64,000 nt of DNA from positions 414,198,104 through 414,262,103 of the forward strand of contig NC_057809.1 in the NCBI RefSeq assembly GCF_018294505.1, in the 5' to 3' direction. Positions 31,077 through 42,860 of the stretch are shown in pieces (position 1 is the first letter of the stretch; every line of letters starts with the position of its first letter). The stretch comes from Triticum aestivum (Eukaryota > Streptophyta > Magnoliopsida > Poales > Poaceae). The notes under the pieces are model-generated. The model was not told where the DNA came from. It did not search any database and worked only from the letters and a program-made list of their open reading frames with translations. A program made the position numbers and the translations under genes.

Positions 31077-34000
31077 ATGCCGTCAAAAGCATCGACTGTT
31101 TGCAACTGGGTCCCATCCACAGTCACCGAAGATACCTTGAAGGAATTCTTCACCATATGATTTTTGCCAAGGAAAAATGTTATGTCTTATCGTGCACCTA
31201 ACCCGGACGAGGAACGGCCTAATCCCAAAGACGGTGAAGTTATTGTCTTCTCTGACCACATGAATCGGGGTTTTTCACCACCCGGCTCGAAGTTTTTCAG
31301 AGACGTTCTTCATTTTTTCAAACTCCACCCTCAAGATCTTGGACCCAATTCCATATCCAACATCTGCAATTTCCAAGTTCTCTGTGAGGTGTATCTTCAA
31401 GAAGAGTCGACTGTGGAACTCTTCAGAGAGTACTTTTATCTGAACCGCCAGAATGAGTGTACCAATGGCCCTAGTTTGGAACTTGGCGGAATCTCAATTC
31501 AGCACCGACACGGCGCCGTCTTTCCCTTAATAGTCTTACCGAGTCATCCCAAAGATTGGAATCAGACCTGGTTCTATTGTCGAGATACGTCTCCAGCCAA
31601 TGAAAAACCACTGCCAGGTTATCGCGCGGAGCGTCTGGATTCCAAGTTTGTGCTCCTTGATAAGCTTACTGATGTTGAATGCAAGAAGCTTATTCCATCT
31701 ATTAAAAATATCAATGCCTTACTGGGGAATGGATTAACCGGAGTTGATTTGATCCGTTGCTAGATCTCGTGGCGGGTAATTCCTCTAAGCCGTCGATCCA
31801 AATTGATGTATGAATATGGCGGAGGCCCAAATGACTCTCTGTGTTACAACTCTATACAATTAACTGAAGAAGACATTGTTTCAATGTCAACCATCCTTGT
31901 GAACGGCAAGTATGAGGACTATAGTAAGGTTGGGTTAAACCCCTTCTGTAACTTAACCCGGCACTAGAGGTAAGAAACCCCTGACCTCTTTCTCTTTTTG
32001 TGTTTTCCTCAGTAGTTTTAAATACTTGCATGACCTTTTATCCTGTTTATTTTTTTACAGGCCAAATCCGACTTCTGGAAAGCCAAGTATGACCATGAAG
32101 CTGCCAAGAAGGCTAGAGCCGCCGCCATAGCCACCAGGAAGACGACCCGGAGGTCCAAGAAGAAAAGGAGCACTGCTTCAGACCTGCTAAAGCTTGATGA
32201 TGATACTGAGTCGGAGGTAGCCCTTGACTCCCTTGGCCAGTTTTTTAATAACCTTATTGACACTGACTATTGCCAGGACGACACGGGGGCCAGCCAGGTC
32301 GTAGAAGAAGAGGTAACTATTTCCTCTGACTCAGCCCATTTGCCAAGACAGAAACTTCGACTGGTAACCCGGAAAGTAAGGTTTTCGCACCCTTTGGCTT
32401 ATTTGGACCCTCATTTTCTTTTGAAAAAGCAGCAACATGAGAGCCGCCGTCAGGCCCAGAATAATGACGACGATGAACCACCTTCCGTTTTACAACAAAC
32501 TCCTCTGAAGCGCCAGAATGAGGTTTATTTCATCTTCATCTGTTGCTTTCATTAATGAATCTATTCCCTTGCCTCACTGACTTTATTTTACCTTTTACAG
32601 GAGGTTTCTCGCTCTTTTGGCGACTCATCTCAGACTCAATTTCTGGCCTTCAAGACTGCCCCTGGGTAAGGAAAAAATCATCTTTCCTCTGTGTCTTTAA
32701 AACTGCATCATTGTACTAATTGTCTCACCAAATCTTTCCTAGTGGTCAAGCCAAGTCCAAGAAGGCCAAGGTGATTAAACCGGCAGAAGACCTGTCAGTT
32801 CTTGCACCTGAACCGGCCATGCCAACTTCTCCCCCTCGAACTGAAGCACCAGAAAACCTAGTTGTTGATACTCAATTAGACCCTCCTGAGCCGTCAGCTG
32901 ATGATATCGTTGTTAATCCCTCTACCACCGGACCATCCGGTTCAGCTAATCCGCCAACGTCTTCTGATCATGATGTTCTGATCACTGGCAGCAGATTTGT
33001 TGTGCCGGGTAATCCGACTGTGCTAGCCAGGTATTCTGCCAAACAGGAGGCCTTAGAAAGGCAGAAAGTACAGTTTGACATCTCTCACTACACTCATCTG
33101 AATGCCAATGACATATTGTCAGGCTATCTCACTCATGTGCATTCCAGCCGTGATTCGGAAATTGAGATGGTCAAGCAACTGCAGCTAAAATATGAGGTAT
33201 GTTTTCCGGCTTACTTATACTCTGCCAGCCCCCAAGTCTTCAGATGATGACCCTGAATGATCTGTAGACTTTATGATATAGGTTGATACTTTGTCGCTAA
33301 GACTTTCGAAAGTTCAATAGAGTAGCGTAAACTTCACCTGTAGTCCCCAAGGGCCGGCTCAATTTATCATAAATGAACTGGTACTTAACTTCATAACTGT
33401 CTTTTACTAGCCCCAATAAGTATTGCAATCCTGCTCAATCTTGATAAACTTTCTAAATATCATGCATTAGCCCCCAAGTGCCAAATATTGTTACTTTGTA
33501 AAGCACTTGGGACTTGAAACATACAAGAGTCATAAAGAATTGCTTTGGTAGACATTAGCCCCCAAGTGTCAAGTGGTATTGCGGTGCATAGTACTTGAGA
33601 CTTGAACCCTAATAACTTTTAGTTTAAGCCTTGACACACCTGTATATGTTTTGTAGAACGCCTTATCTGAATTGGGCTCCCAATTAACTGATGCAAAGAC
33701 CCGGCTGGCGGATCAAGAGGCAGAAATCAAGTCTGCTGACTCTAAACTCCAATTGAGTCTCTCTGAGACAGAAAAATGGAAAACTAGCTTGACTGCAAAG
33801 AAGAAATCTTGGGCCGAATAAAAGACGTTGCTGATACAACATGCTGAAACAACTGAGGCAGCTCTTGAGGAGGTTACTACAGAGCTCACCGGCTTACAGA
33901 ACCGGGTGTCTCAAATGGTCTCCGCCATCTTTGGTAAGTCATCTATATTAATCACTTATACCTTCTTTTGACCAGGAATATAAACCACCTGCTGAACCTT

Positions 34001-34635
34001 TGTTGAAAATAACTCGTAGGTCCACGAAGCCAAAATCTGAGCCAAGATAGTGTGACCAAACTAAAGGCGGTTTATACCTTAGTGGAACAATTGTATACTA
34101 GCGCTCAACGAGCACTTGCTGCTATCTCCCCTGCCAACCAAGGACCCAACCGGCTGAGTGACATTTTGAAGAAATTATCGATCTTACCCGTCAGGTTTCA
34201 AGAGGTCAAACGATCATGTGCCAGAGCCTGGGCCTTGACTGCCCTGAGCCACTCCAAAGCCTGGGTGCCAGATCTAGACCTGGCGGATGTAGCTAAGGGG
34301 TACCCTACCGTGAAGGAAGAAGGGACTCTATTTGAGAAGGATGACTTCATTGCCTGCGTGGGGGGAGTTCGACCTCAAGCTACCGTTCTTGGAGATGAGA
34401 CCAACATTGATAAATATCAACCGGGTTTGATTTGGAGAATAAGAAGATGGCGACTCCCTCTTATAAAGTGAAGGATCTTATCCCGCCGGTTCGCCAACAT
34501 ACATTTGCCCCAGAGATTGACCCGGCCGGCTTAATTGATGATGAGGCTGAGTTCATTGCTTTGAACGGCTTTGACTGGTCTAATTCCGGCTTTCAACCAG
34601 TGGAGGGAGATGAACCGGACAGGGGGGAGTCATAA
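31077..34635 (+). pseudogene. Six-exon antisense extra gene (aORF) of the gypsy element, putative gypsy-type transposon domain (PF04195-like)
   Basis: Exons by splice signals: 31077-31969, 32061-32522, 32601-32665, 32743-33196, 33657-33933 and 34020-34635. Each intron has GT/AG ends, for example TTTTTTACAG before 32061 and GAGGTATG after 33196. Exon 1 carries the conserved core with FREYFYLNRQNEC, GISIQHRHGAVFPLIVLPSH and WNQTWFYCRD, which fits the plant domain annotated as putative gypsy-type transposon. Exon 2 is basic, exon 4 proline-rich, and exon 5 a coiled coil (LGSQLTDAKTRLADQEAEIK). Lesions are a TGA at 31158, a TAG at 31761, a TAA at 33819 and a one-base frameshift near 34424. Function is unknown. 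It lies opposite to gag-pol between integrase and the 3' LTR, as in RIRE2/Grande-type Tat elements. Confidence 0.75.
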
Positions 34636-35779
34636 CCATCTGGACAATCCTGCTTTTAGCTTAGGACCTGTTTTAAGAGAGAGAAACAATAACCTTTTGG
34701 GCTCTTTAATGCCTTGTAATAGGTTAGTTTAAAAACTACATATTTTGCCTATGCCATCGTGCATAAGATGCCGCATATGACTCTTTGCTCCTGATGTCAA
34801 TATATATACACGTCACATCTATGATTATATATGCAATCTTTTAACTTTGCTCCTACAAAAAATGAAAGAGCTAGCCTGGCGGTTTAACACCGGACGGGTC
34901 AAAAACACCCGGTATATGTCTTTATTTGAAAAGATAAATAAGGCTGAAAAAACCTGTTCGTGAACAACACTGTCATACCTGTGTTTCTGGACTGCCGGTT
35001 TTCATGATCCGAATGATGAGGTTGATGACCCAATATTTTTGAGAAGTCAATGCTTCCATACACCTGATGACCATCGGGCCTTTGGCGGCTTATTGTAAAA
35101 TAATCAAGCCAGCTTAAATAAAAACCATACTGATAATTTAAATTTGAGACAATAAAAAAACTAGTAAGACAAAATAGTAGATTTCCAACAACACAAATTT
35201 GGGGGTTTCTGATTCGAATACGATCAATAAACCGGACCAAAGGGGTTAAGCTAAGATTCGAATACGATCATATAGCCCCCAGTGGCTTTGGCGTTGCGCC
35301 GATCAAGAGGGTACTGACAGCTATGTTCTCTTTGGTTCGAATACGACCTATGTTTGAATAGGAAGCCCCCAAATGACCTTGAGAGGTTTTTAATGACCCT
35401 GATTCGAATACGATCCAAGTCGGACCCAGAAGGGGTTAAGCTATGATTCAGATACGATCAAGAAGCCCCCTAGTGAGTTTGGCTTTGAGCCGATCAAGAG
35501 GGTTACGACAGCTATGTTCTCTTTGGTTCGAATACAACCTATGTTTGAACAGGAAGCCCCCAAGTGACCATGAGGTTTACAGCTAGATTCGAATATGATC
35601 ATAAGCCGGACCAAAAAGGTTAAACTAGATTCAGATATGATCAGCTCCTTAATAGTCATGTAAATAGTGAAAATAGTAGAGATATATGATCTTTGAAGAG
35701 GAAAAAGGTAGAGGTCCTGCTTTATTACTTATCATAATATATACAACGTCAAAGTATGTATATGACGAGAGCCGGTAGC
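34636..35779. repeat. Non-coding spacer between antisense gene and integrase, with a 180-bp direct repeat
   Basis: Two units at about 35217-35398 and 35401-35575 share GATTCGAATACGATC, GCCGATCAAGAGGGT, GACAGCTATGTTCTCTTTGG and GAAGCCCCCAA. The remainder is AT-rich and likely includes the 3' untranslated regions of two convergent transcripts: the antisense gene from the left and gag-pol from the right. Confidence 0.7.
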
Positions 35780-38700
35780 TCAGGTGTAGTATGGCCGAAG
35801 TTGAGCAATGTTCCATGGTCGGCGGGTCTCCTCCTCTGACTTACGTGAGTCTTTGTGCTCTCGAACGTCAATGAGGTAATATGACCCGTTGTTTAAATTC
35901 TTGCTGACCACAAAGGGTCCTTCCCAAGGCGGGGATAGTTTGTGTGCATCCGACAGATCCTGGATGAGCCGGAGCACTAGGTCACCTTCTTGAAAGGTCC
36001 TGGACTTAACCCGGTGGCTGTGATAAAGGCGCAGGTCCTGTTGATAAATTGCTGATCGAGCCGCCGCCAAGTCTCTCTCCTCATCTAACAAGTCAAGTGC
36101 ATCCTGTCGGGCTTGTTCATTATTAGCTTCAACGTAAGCCGCTACGTGAGGCGAGTCATGACGGATGTCACTAGGTAGCACCGCTTCCGCTCCATAAACC
36201 ATGAAGAAAGGTGTATAACCTGTAGACCTGTTAGGGGTGGTGTTGATACTCCACAACACCAAGCGTAATTCCTCGACCCAACAACCCGGCGTCCGTTGTA
36301 AGGGAACCATAAGCCGGGGCTTGAGACCTTTTAAGATTTCCTGATTTGCTCTCTTAGCCTGACCATTAGATTGAGGGTGAGCTACGGAAGAAAGATCAAG
36401 CCGGATATGCTCACGTTGACAAAACTTCTCCATAGCACCTTGGGACAAATTGGTGCCATTGTCAGTGATAATGCTGTGTGGAAAACCAAAGCGAAAAATC
36501 ACCTTTTTCATGAACTGAACCGTCGTGGCTGCATCACACTTACTCACTGGCTCTGCCTCAACCCATTTTGTGAATTTGTCAACTGCCACTAAAAGATGTG
36601 TCTTTTTATCCTTAGACCTTTTGAAAGGTCCAACGATGTCAAGCCCCCAAACTGAAAATGACCAAGTGATTGGAATCATCCGCAACTCTTGAGCCGGTAC
36701 ATGCGCTCGTCGTGCAAATTTTTGACATCCATCACACCTACTGACCAGATCCTCTGTATCAGCGTGAACCGTTAACCAGTAAAAACCACGACGAAAAGCT
36801 TTGGCCACAAGAGATTTTGACCTGGCGTGATGACCACAATCCCCTTCATGGATCTCACGAAGTATTTCTTGACCTTCTTCAGGATAAATACAACGCTGAA
36901 ACGCTCCAGTGACGCTGCGGTGATACAACTCCCCGTCAGAAATCGTCATTGACTTGGACCGCCGGGTTATCTGTCGGGCCAGGGTTTCGTCCTCCGGTAA
37001 CTCGCCCCGGGTCATGTAAGCCAGGAGCGGTACTGTCCAATCTGGAATAACATGAGTAGCCGCCACTAACTGTGCCTCTGGGTCAGGAATGGCCAAATCT
37101 TGCTCTATAGGCAACTTAACAGACGGGTTATGTAAAACATCCAAAAAGGTGTTAGGTGGTACCGGCTTATGCTGAGATCCCAACCGGCTTAAGGCATCGG
37201 CTGCTTCATTCTTTCTGCGGTCAATGTGTTACACTTGATAACCCTTGAAATGCCCTGCAACAGTGTCGACCTCGCGGCGATAAGCCGCCATGAGAGGATC
37301 CTTGGAATCCCACTTGTGTGACACCTATTGAGCCATCAAATATGAATCGCCAAGGCACCGGACCCGGCTCAGACTTATCTCTTTAGCCATTCGAAGACCA
37401 TGGAGCAAGGCTTCATATTCTGTTGCATTATTAGTACAAGGAAACATCAATCGCAACACATAACAAAACTTGTCCCCTCGAGGAGAAGTTAAAATAACTC
37501 CAGCCCCGAGCCTTCCAACTGTCTGGACCCATCAAAATGAATCATCCAATATGTGTTGTCTGGTTTCTCCTCTGGCATCTACAACTCTGTCCAGTCATTA
37601 ATGAAGTTAACCAGCGCTTGAGACTTGATCGCAGTACGTGGCATATACTTCAAACCATGAGACCCAAGTTCAATAGCCCACTTGGCGACTCGTCATGTGG
37701 CTTCTCTATTTTGAATGATGTCTCCTAGAGGAGCAGAGCTAACCACAGTGATTGGGTGACCCTGAAAGTAATGCTTGAGCTTTCGGCTTGCCATGAACAC
37801 CCCGTAAACGAGCTTTTGCCAATGTGGATATCTTTGTTTAGATTCAATGAGCACCTCACTGACGTAGTAAACCGGCCGTTGGACCGAATGTTCGTTGCCA
37901 GGCTCCTTGCGCTCCACAATAATGGCCACACTGACAACACGTGAGTTAGCAGCTACATATAACAACAATGGCTCTTTCTCAACTGGAGCAGCAAGAACCG
38001 GCGGCTCAGCGAGCTGTTCCTTCAGATCCTCAAAAGCAGAGTTAGCAGCATCACTCCAGACAAAGTCATCCGCCTTTTTCATCATTCGATACAAAGGCAT
38101 CGCCTTATCCCCCAACTGGCTTATGAACCGGCTTAAGGCAGCGACGCGACCCGCCAAACACTGAACGTCATTGATGCACACCGGTTTGGCCAGAGATGTA
38201 ATTGCCTTAATTTTCTCCGGATTAGCCTCAATACCTCTATTAGACACCAAAAAACCCAAAAGTTTGCCAGCTGGGACTCCAAAAACACATTTGGCCGGGT
38301 TAAGCATCATCTTATAGACCCGGAGGTTATCAAAGGTCTCCTTCAGATCAGTTACCAAGGTCACCTTCTCTCTGGATTTCACCACTATGTCATCCACATA
38401 AGCATGAACGTTATGCCCAATCTGACTATGAAGACAATTCTGTACACATCGTTGATAAGTCGCCTGGGCACTTTTCAGCCCAAAAGGCATAGACACATAG
38501 CAGAAGGCTCCAAACGGAGTGATGAAAGCTGTCTTCTCCTGGTCCTTAACTGCCATATTGATCTGATGATAACCTGAATATGCGTCCAAAAAACTCAAAC
38601 GCTCGCAACCCGCCGTAGCATCAATGATCTGATCAATACGAGGGGGAGCAAAAGGATCGACTGGACAAGCCTTGTTCAAATTGGTGTAATCCACACACAT

Positions 38701-39684
38701 ACGCCAGGTGCCATTCTTCTTGAGTACAAGCACCGGGTTAGCCAACCACTCTGGGTGAAAAACTTCAACAATGAACCCAGCCGCCAAGAGTCGGGCCACC
38801 TCTTCTCTAATGGCCTTACGCCTTTCCTCGTTAAACCGTCGAAGAAACTGCCTGATCGGCTTAAACTTCGGATCAGTATTAAGAGTGTGCTCAGCGAGTT
38901 CTCTCGGGACACCCGACATGTCAGAAGGTTTCCATGCAAAGATGTCCCAATTCTCACGGATGAACTCGATGAGCGCGCTTTCCTATTTTGGATCCAAGTT
39001 GGCACTGATGATGAACTGTTTGGATGAGTCACCAGGCACAAAATCAACCATCTTGGTGTCATCAGCTGACTTGAATTTCAACACCGGTTCATGCTCCGTA
39101 GTTGGTTTCTTCAAAGACGTCATGTCTGTCGGGTCAACATTATCTTTATAAAACTTTAACTCCTCTGTCACACAAACAAACTCAGCATAAGCGGCATCAC
39201 CTTCTTCACATTCCAGGGCTATTTTCCGGCTTCCATGTACTATGATGGTGCCTTTATAACCCGACATCTTGAGCTGCAGATACACATAACACGGCCGAGC
39301 CATGAACTTGGCATAAGCCGGCCGTCCAAACAGAGCATGATATGGGCTTTTGATCTTAACCACCTCAAAAGTTAACTTCTTAGCCCTGGAATCATATTCA
39401 TCCCGAAAGGCTACTTCCAGTTCAATCTTACCAATTGGGTATGCCAACTTACCGGGCACAACACCATGAAAAACAATGTTGGATTGTTTAAGACTCTTAT
39501 CAGTCAACCCCATCCGACAAAACGTCTCATAATAGAGGATGTTGATGCTACTGCCTCCATCCATGAGTACCTTAGTGAACTTATATCCACCAACCTGAGG
39601 TGCCACCACCAAGGCCAAGTGACCCAGATTATCAACCCAGGGAGGATGATCTTCCCTACTCCACACAATAGGCTGTTCTGACTA
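35780..39684 (-). pseudogene. Gypsy pol: protease, reverse transcriptase, RNase H, integrase (interrupted)
   Basis: Protease: LMDGGSSINILY near 39560. RT: DAYSGYHQINM, PFGLKSAQATYQR and the catalytic AYVDDIVV (about 38395). RNase H: HFDGS, the NNATEYEAL block and GDS (about 37540-37350). Integrase: a His-His-Cys-Cys zinc region with CDGCQKFA (about 36730), WGLDIVGPF, then IITDNGTNL (about 36460), followed by a long carboxyl tail ending RPYYT at 35780. Order PR-RT-RH-IN is diagnostic of Ty3/gypsy. Gag, protease and RT share one frame, so one polyprotein is inferred. Lesions: stops at 39682, 38983, 37693, 37579, 37325 and 37229, and a one-base deletion near 37505 in RNase H. The integrase frame (35780-37183) is intact. 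Not functional. Confidence 0.9.
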
Positions 39685-39780
39685 ACTCAGGTAACATGGA
39701 ATCGCTGGCTCAAAAGCATTGATAGCCCTCTTATGAAGCTTCTGGTCCCTTTTGCATAAACTAGTGGTAAATACATGGTA

Positions 39781-41820
39781 CTACCCACTATTCAACTGTT
39801 TCGGATTACTCTGATACCCGGGCTGTTGCTGTTGTTGCTGCTGATTACTTTGGCCGGGTTGTTGATTATAGCTACCCTGGTTACTCGGATGGCCCTGACC
39901 ATGAAAACCGCCCATGCCTGAACCGGCGCCCGGGCCATGAAAACCTCCTCCGCCTGAACCGCCGCCAGGTCCGTGGCTACCATCAAACATATTGGAATTT
40001 TTAAATGCCTTCATGATCGTACAATCCTTCCACAGAAGGGTAGCTGGCTTCTCCCGGGTGTCGTGTCTTGGACAAGGTTCATTTAGTAGTTGTTCGAGGG
40101 TGGGACCTGACCCGCTTGACCGAGGAGGTGGCCTACCCTTGCGCCGTTGGTTGTTGCCCTGTGTATTGGTGTTAGACACAAACTCGTCTGTCTTATGTTT
40201 ATTACCTCCTTGATTCGCCAGGTTATGCTGGTGACCCTTGCCGTTGTCGTTCTTCTTTCCCTTCCCTGTTTTTTCTTCATCAGACACGGGATCCTTGGTA
40301 CTGTCAGAATCAACATATTTGACCAGGGCCGCCATCAACTGGCCCATGTCATTACAGTCACGCTTGAGCCGCCCCAGCTTCTGTTTCAGAGGTTCAAAAT
40401 GGCAATTTTTCTCCAACATTAAGACCGCAGAGCCGGCATTCATCTTATCAGATGAATGTATTATCTCCTTGACCCAGCGCACCAAATGGGTCGTGGACTC
40501 ACCTTCCTCTTGCTTACAATTAGTCAGGTACACGATTGACATAGGTTGTTTACATGTGTCCTTGAAGTTCTGAACGAACCGGGTCTTTAACTCCGCCCAT
40601 GAGCCGATGAAATTGGGTGGCAACCCTTTCAACCAAGTGTGAGTTGTTCCATCCAACATCATAGTGAAATACTTAGCCATTGGTGCATTGCTGACCTCCA
40701 ACAGCTCCATCGCCATCTCATAACTTTCAATCCATGCCCCAGGCTATAAGTCGGCCGTGTAATTAGGCACCTTACGAGGCCTCTTAAAGTCTTTTGGCAA
40801 GCGCTCATTACGTATAGCCGGCACCAAGCAAGGGACACCTCCTGTTCTTGTGGCTACTCCTGCCTCAATAGAGGTTGCCGGATAAACCGGAAAAGCCTGA
40901 TGAGCCGCCTGCTCAACTGCCAGTTGAGTCACCCGCTCAGCCTCTTGACGGATTCTCTCCTGATCCGCCAAGTTAAGGGCTCCACCCTGCGCTGGCTCAT
41001 GCCTATGCGGTTGGTTACAGCGTTGAACGTTGCTCGACATAGCGGCTGAGTCCATATGCCTGCTATAGCTCGGGCTCCGGCTCGGGCGAGGGGTTGAATG
41101 GATTATGTCTCGACTGTAAGAGTACGCATCCTGCTGCGCCAGAGCCGTCTGAAGAAGTTCTCTTACCCTTCGTGGTTCAATTGCTGTTGGAGAATCGCCT
41201 TCCATCGGGAGAGCCGCCAAACGAGCCGATGCAGCAATGAGATTCTCCAAAGGGTTAGAAAAGTGACCCGGTGGTATTGGTGTGTAATGAGGTGGAGAGG
41301 TATTCATACGAGGTGGTTCCATGGCCCGCGGTTGAACCGGCGCCCCAGCCCCGGGTGTCGTGATCCGGTTTGCCTCCGGCGGGTTACTTGGACCAGCCCC
41401 GGGTGTGTGGAAAATGTTCCTAGGATCGTACGTCAGAGGCAGACGTGACTGAGTTTTCTGGTGCCTTCTCCTCATGACCTCGTTTGACGCGTTTAGATCC
41501 ATCGCGAGCCGAAAAGTCTCCGCTTGAAGCTGTTGAGCACGAGCATCCAAAGCCGCCCGCTCTGCAGCCATCCTGCCCTCTTCTGCTGCTAAATTTTCCT
41601 TGGCCCGTGCCATCTCTTCGTGTAGCCGTGCCACCTTCGCGTCATGCTGAGCCTTATCCGCCGGCTCCACCACAACAGTCAACAGAGCCGTCAACTTATC
41701 CATGAGGTCCATTAGCATCTGAGCTGGGGGGCGCGCGGGGTCTCCTGACCCGGCCGCTGCCGACCTAGTGGTTATTGCTGCTGCAGCCGTGGAGTTCTGC
41801 CCGGGTTGAGTGTCAGCCAT
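39781..41820 (-). pseudogene. Gypsy gag, interrupted by a stop
   Basis: From an ATG at 41820 (MADTQPGQNS) the frame runs to a TAG at 40744 and continues in frame to another TAG at 39781. The first part has a helical region (HEEMARAKENLAAEEGRMAAERAALD) and proline-rich segments. The second carries the retrotransposon gag fold (WLKGLPPNFIGSWAELKTRF, then LTNCKQEEGESTTHLVRWV). The tail is glycine- and glutamine-rich. Both stops fit CAG to TAG, and the reading frame carries on into protease, so they are mutations, not natural ends. A classical CCHC zinc knuckle is not visible, as in many Tat-lineage gags. The protein would form the virus-like particle. Confidence 0.85.
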
Positions 41821-42236
41821 GAAGACTCCGGCTCGATTTGGCGGCTCAGAGAGGTCCGGAATACTGCTGCCATCGGAACAGCCCCAAGCACGCCATCTTG
41901 TAGCTGATACAAAGAATCCGTCTCGCCTGAGGACGACTCGCCGTCGGAACAGATGGTCGTCTCACTGCCATCCACTGATCCTTCACAGAACTCACCTCCA
42001 TGGATGCAACCCACAAAGGCATGCTTTACGGCAGGTTGGGCCCGGGCAGATCTCGCACGCTGAGCCGTCTCGATGAGGTTGGTGCAGACGTCCGGCTTAG
42101 GGCCCAACTCGCCGATCTGGCCGATGAAGACATGGATTCCGCCAAAGGGGACGCGGTACCCGTACTCAATTGAGCTGGCCTCGGGGCCCCAGCCTTCGTT
42201 GTCGATGTAGAGCTTGCCGTGATGACTCTTGGTCAT
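41772..42236 (-). CDS. Leader ORF before gag (ORF0-like), 154 aa, apparently intact
   Basis: The minus-strand frame from an ATG at 42236 begins MTKSHHGKLYIDNEGWGPE and ends overlapping the first 49 bases of gag in another frame. Protein-like sequence continues upstream in the same frame to the primer-binding site (GASARWIKFLKGNFEGLKGYAVG), broken by one TAG at 42237-42239. The ORF may therefore once have started nearer the LTR. RIRE2-type Tat elements are reported to carry an ORF0 between LTR and gag, which is the likely identity. Function is unknown. A contribution to gag by frameshifting cannot be excluded. Confidence 0.5.
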   Translation of the reverse strand: MTKSHHGKLYIDNEGWGPEASSIEYGYRVPFGGIHVFIGQIGELGPKPDVCTNLIETAQRARSARAQPAVKHAFVGCIHGGEFCEGSVDGSETTICSDGESSSGETDSLYQLQDGVLGAVPMAAVFRTSLSRQIEPESSWLTLNPGRTPRLQQQ

Positions 42237-42304
42237 CTAGCCCACAGCGTATCCCTTGAGCCCTTCGAAGTTGCCCTTCAAGAACTTAATCCACCGTGCG
42301 CTGG

Positions 42305-42321
42305 CCCCACAGTGGGCGCCA
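42305..42321 (-). other. Primer-binding site of the gypsy element
   Basis: On the minus strand TGGCGCCCACTGTGGGG starts two bases inside the 5' LTR end. TGGCGCC is typical of tRNA-primed gypsy elements. Which tRNA is used cannot be told by eye. Confidence 0.6.
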
Positions 42322-42323
42322 AT

Positions 42324-42855
42324 TGTCGTGGAATTGTCACGGCAGATGTCCTAGCAAAAGGACTTAGTCGTAGGGCCATCGCAACTAGGAAGCTTAAAGG
42401 GGTTAATTGGGACAAAGGACACGAGAGGTTTTATACTTGTTCGGCCCCTTACGATGAAGGTAAAAGCCTACGTCTAGTTGTGTTGGAATTGCTGGGATTT
42501 CGATGACCAGGGAGCGAATCCGCTTTGCCTGGCTTCGAGTTGTTGTTTCCTGTCCTAAGACGCCGCCGGGTCATCCCCTTATATACACGGGTTGACACCT
42601 GGCGGCCTACAGAGTCCCGGCCGGCTCATAAAACGTGTCCGGCTCGGTGACTTCTTTATATGCCTTTCTTTACAAGTCTTTCTTTACATACGGCGGTTTA
42701 CAATATTGGGCCTTAAGCCGCCTCTGGGCTTAGGCCTTCTACAAGTCTTTAATAAACCATCACCTTGAATATTACTGGGCTTCTTTTGTAACCCGCCATT
42801 GGGGTTGACCCGGCCCCTCCTGGGCGGGTCATACCTAGTAGCTATATCCCCAACA
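42324..42855 (-). repeat. 5' LTR of the gypsy element
   Basis: The 532-bp match to 2597-3128 starts TGTCGTGG and ends CCCCAACA. The right TSD ACCTC follows at 42856-42860. It lies upstream of the leader ORF on the coding strand and should carry the promoter for gag-pol. Confidence 0.93.
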
Positions 42856-42860
42856 ACCTC

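Larger units (their letters stand above)
2597..42855 (-). mobile_element. Complete Ty3/gypsy (Tat-lineage) LTR retrotransposon, split by a nested CACTA
   Basis: Two directly repeated 532-bp LTRs (2597-3128 and 42324-42855) begin TGT(T/C)GTGG and end CCCCAACA. They are flanked by the 5-bp duplication ACCTC at 2592-2596 and 42856-42860. Coding runs on the minus strand: leader ORF, gag, protease, RT, RNase H, integrase. A separate plus-strand multi-exon gene lies between integrase and the 3' LTR. Removing the nested CACTA leaves about 13.3 kb. The long element, short LTRs, leader ORF and antisense extra gene fit the Tat lineage (RIRE2/Grande-like; in wheat the Fatima family is my best guess). 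By eye the LTRs differ at about 16 sites, near 3%. At 1.3e-8 substitutions per site per year that is roughly 1.2 million years. Many stops make it non-autonomous. Confidence 0.93.
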
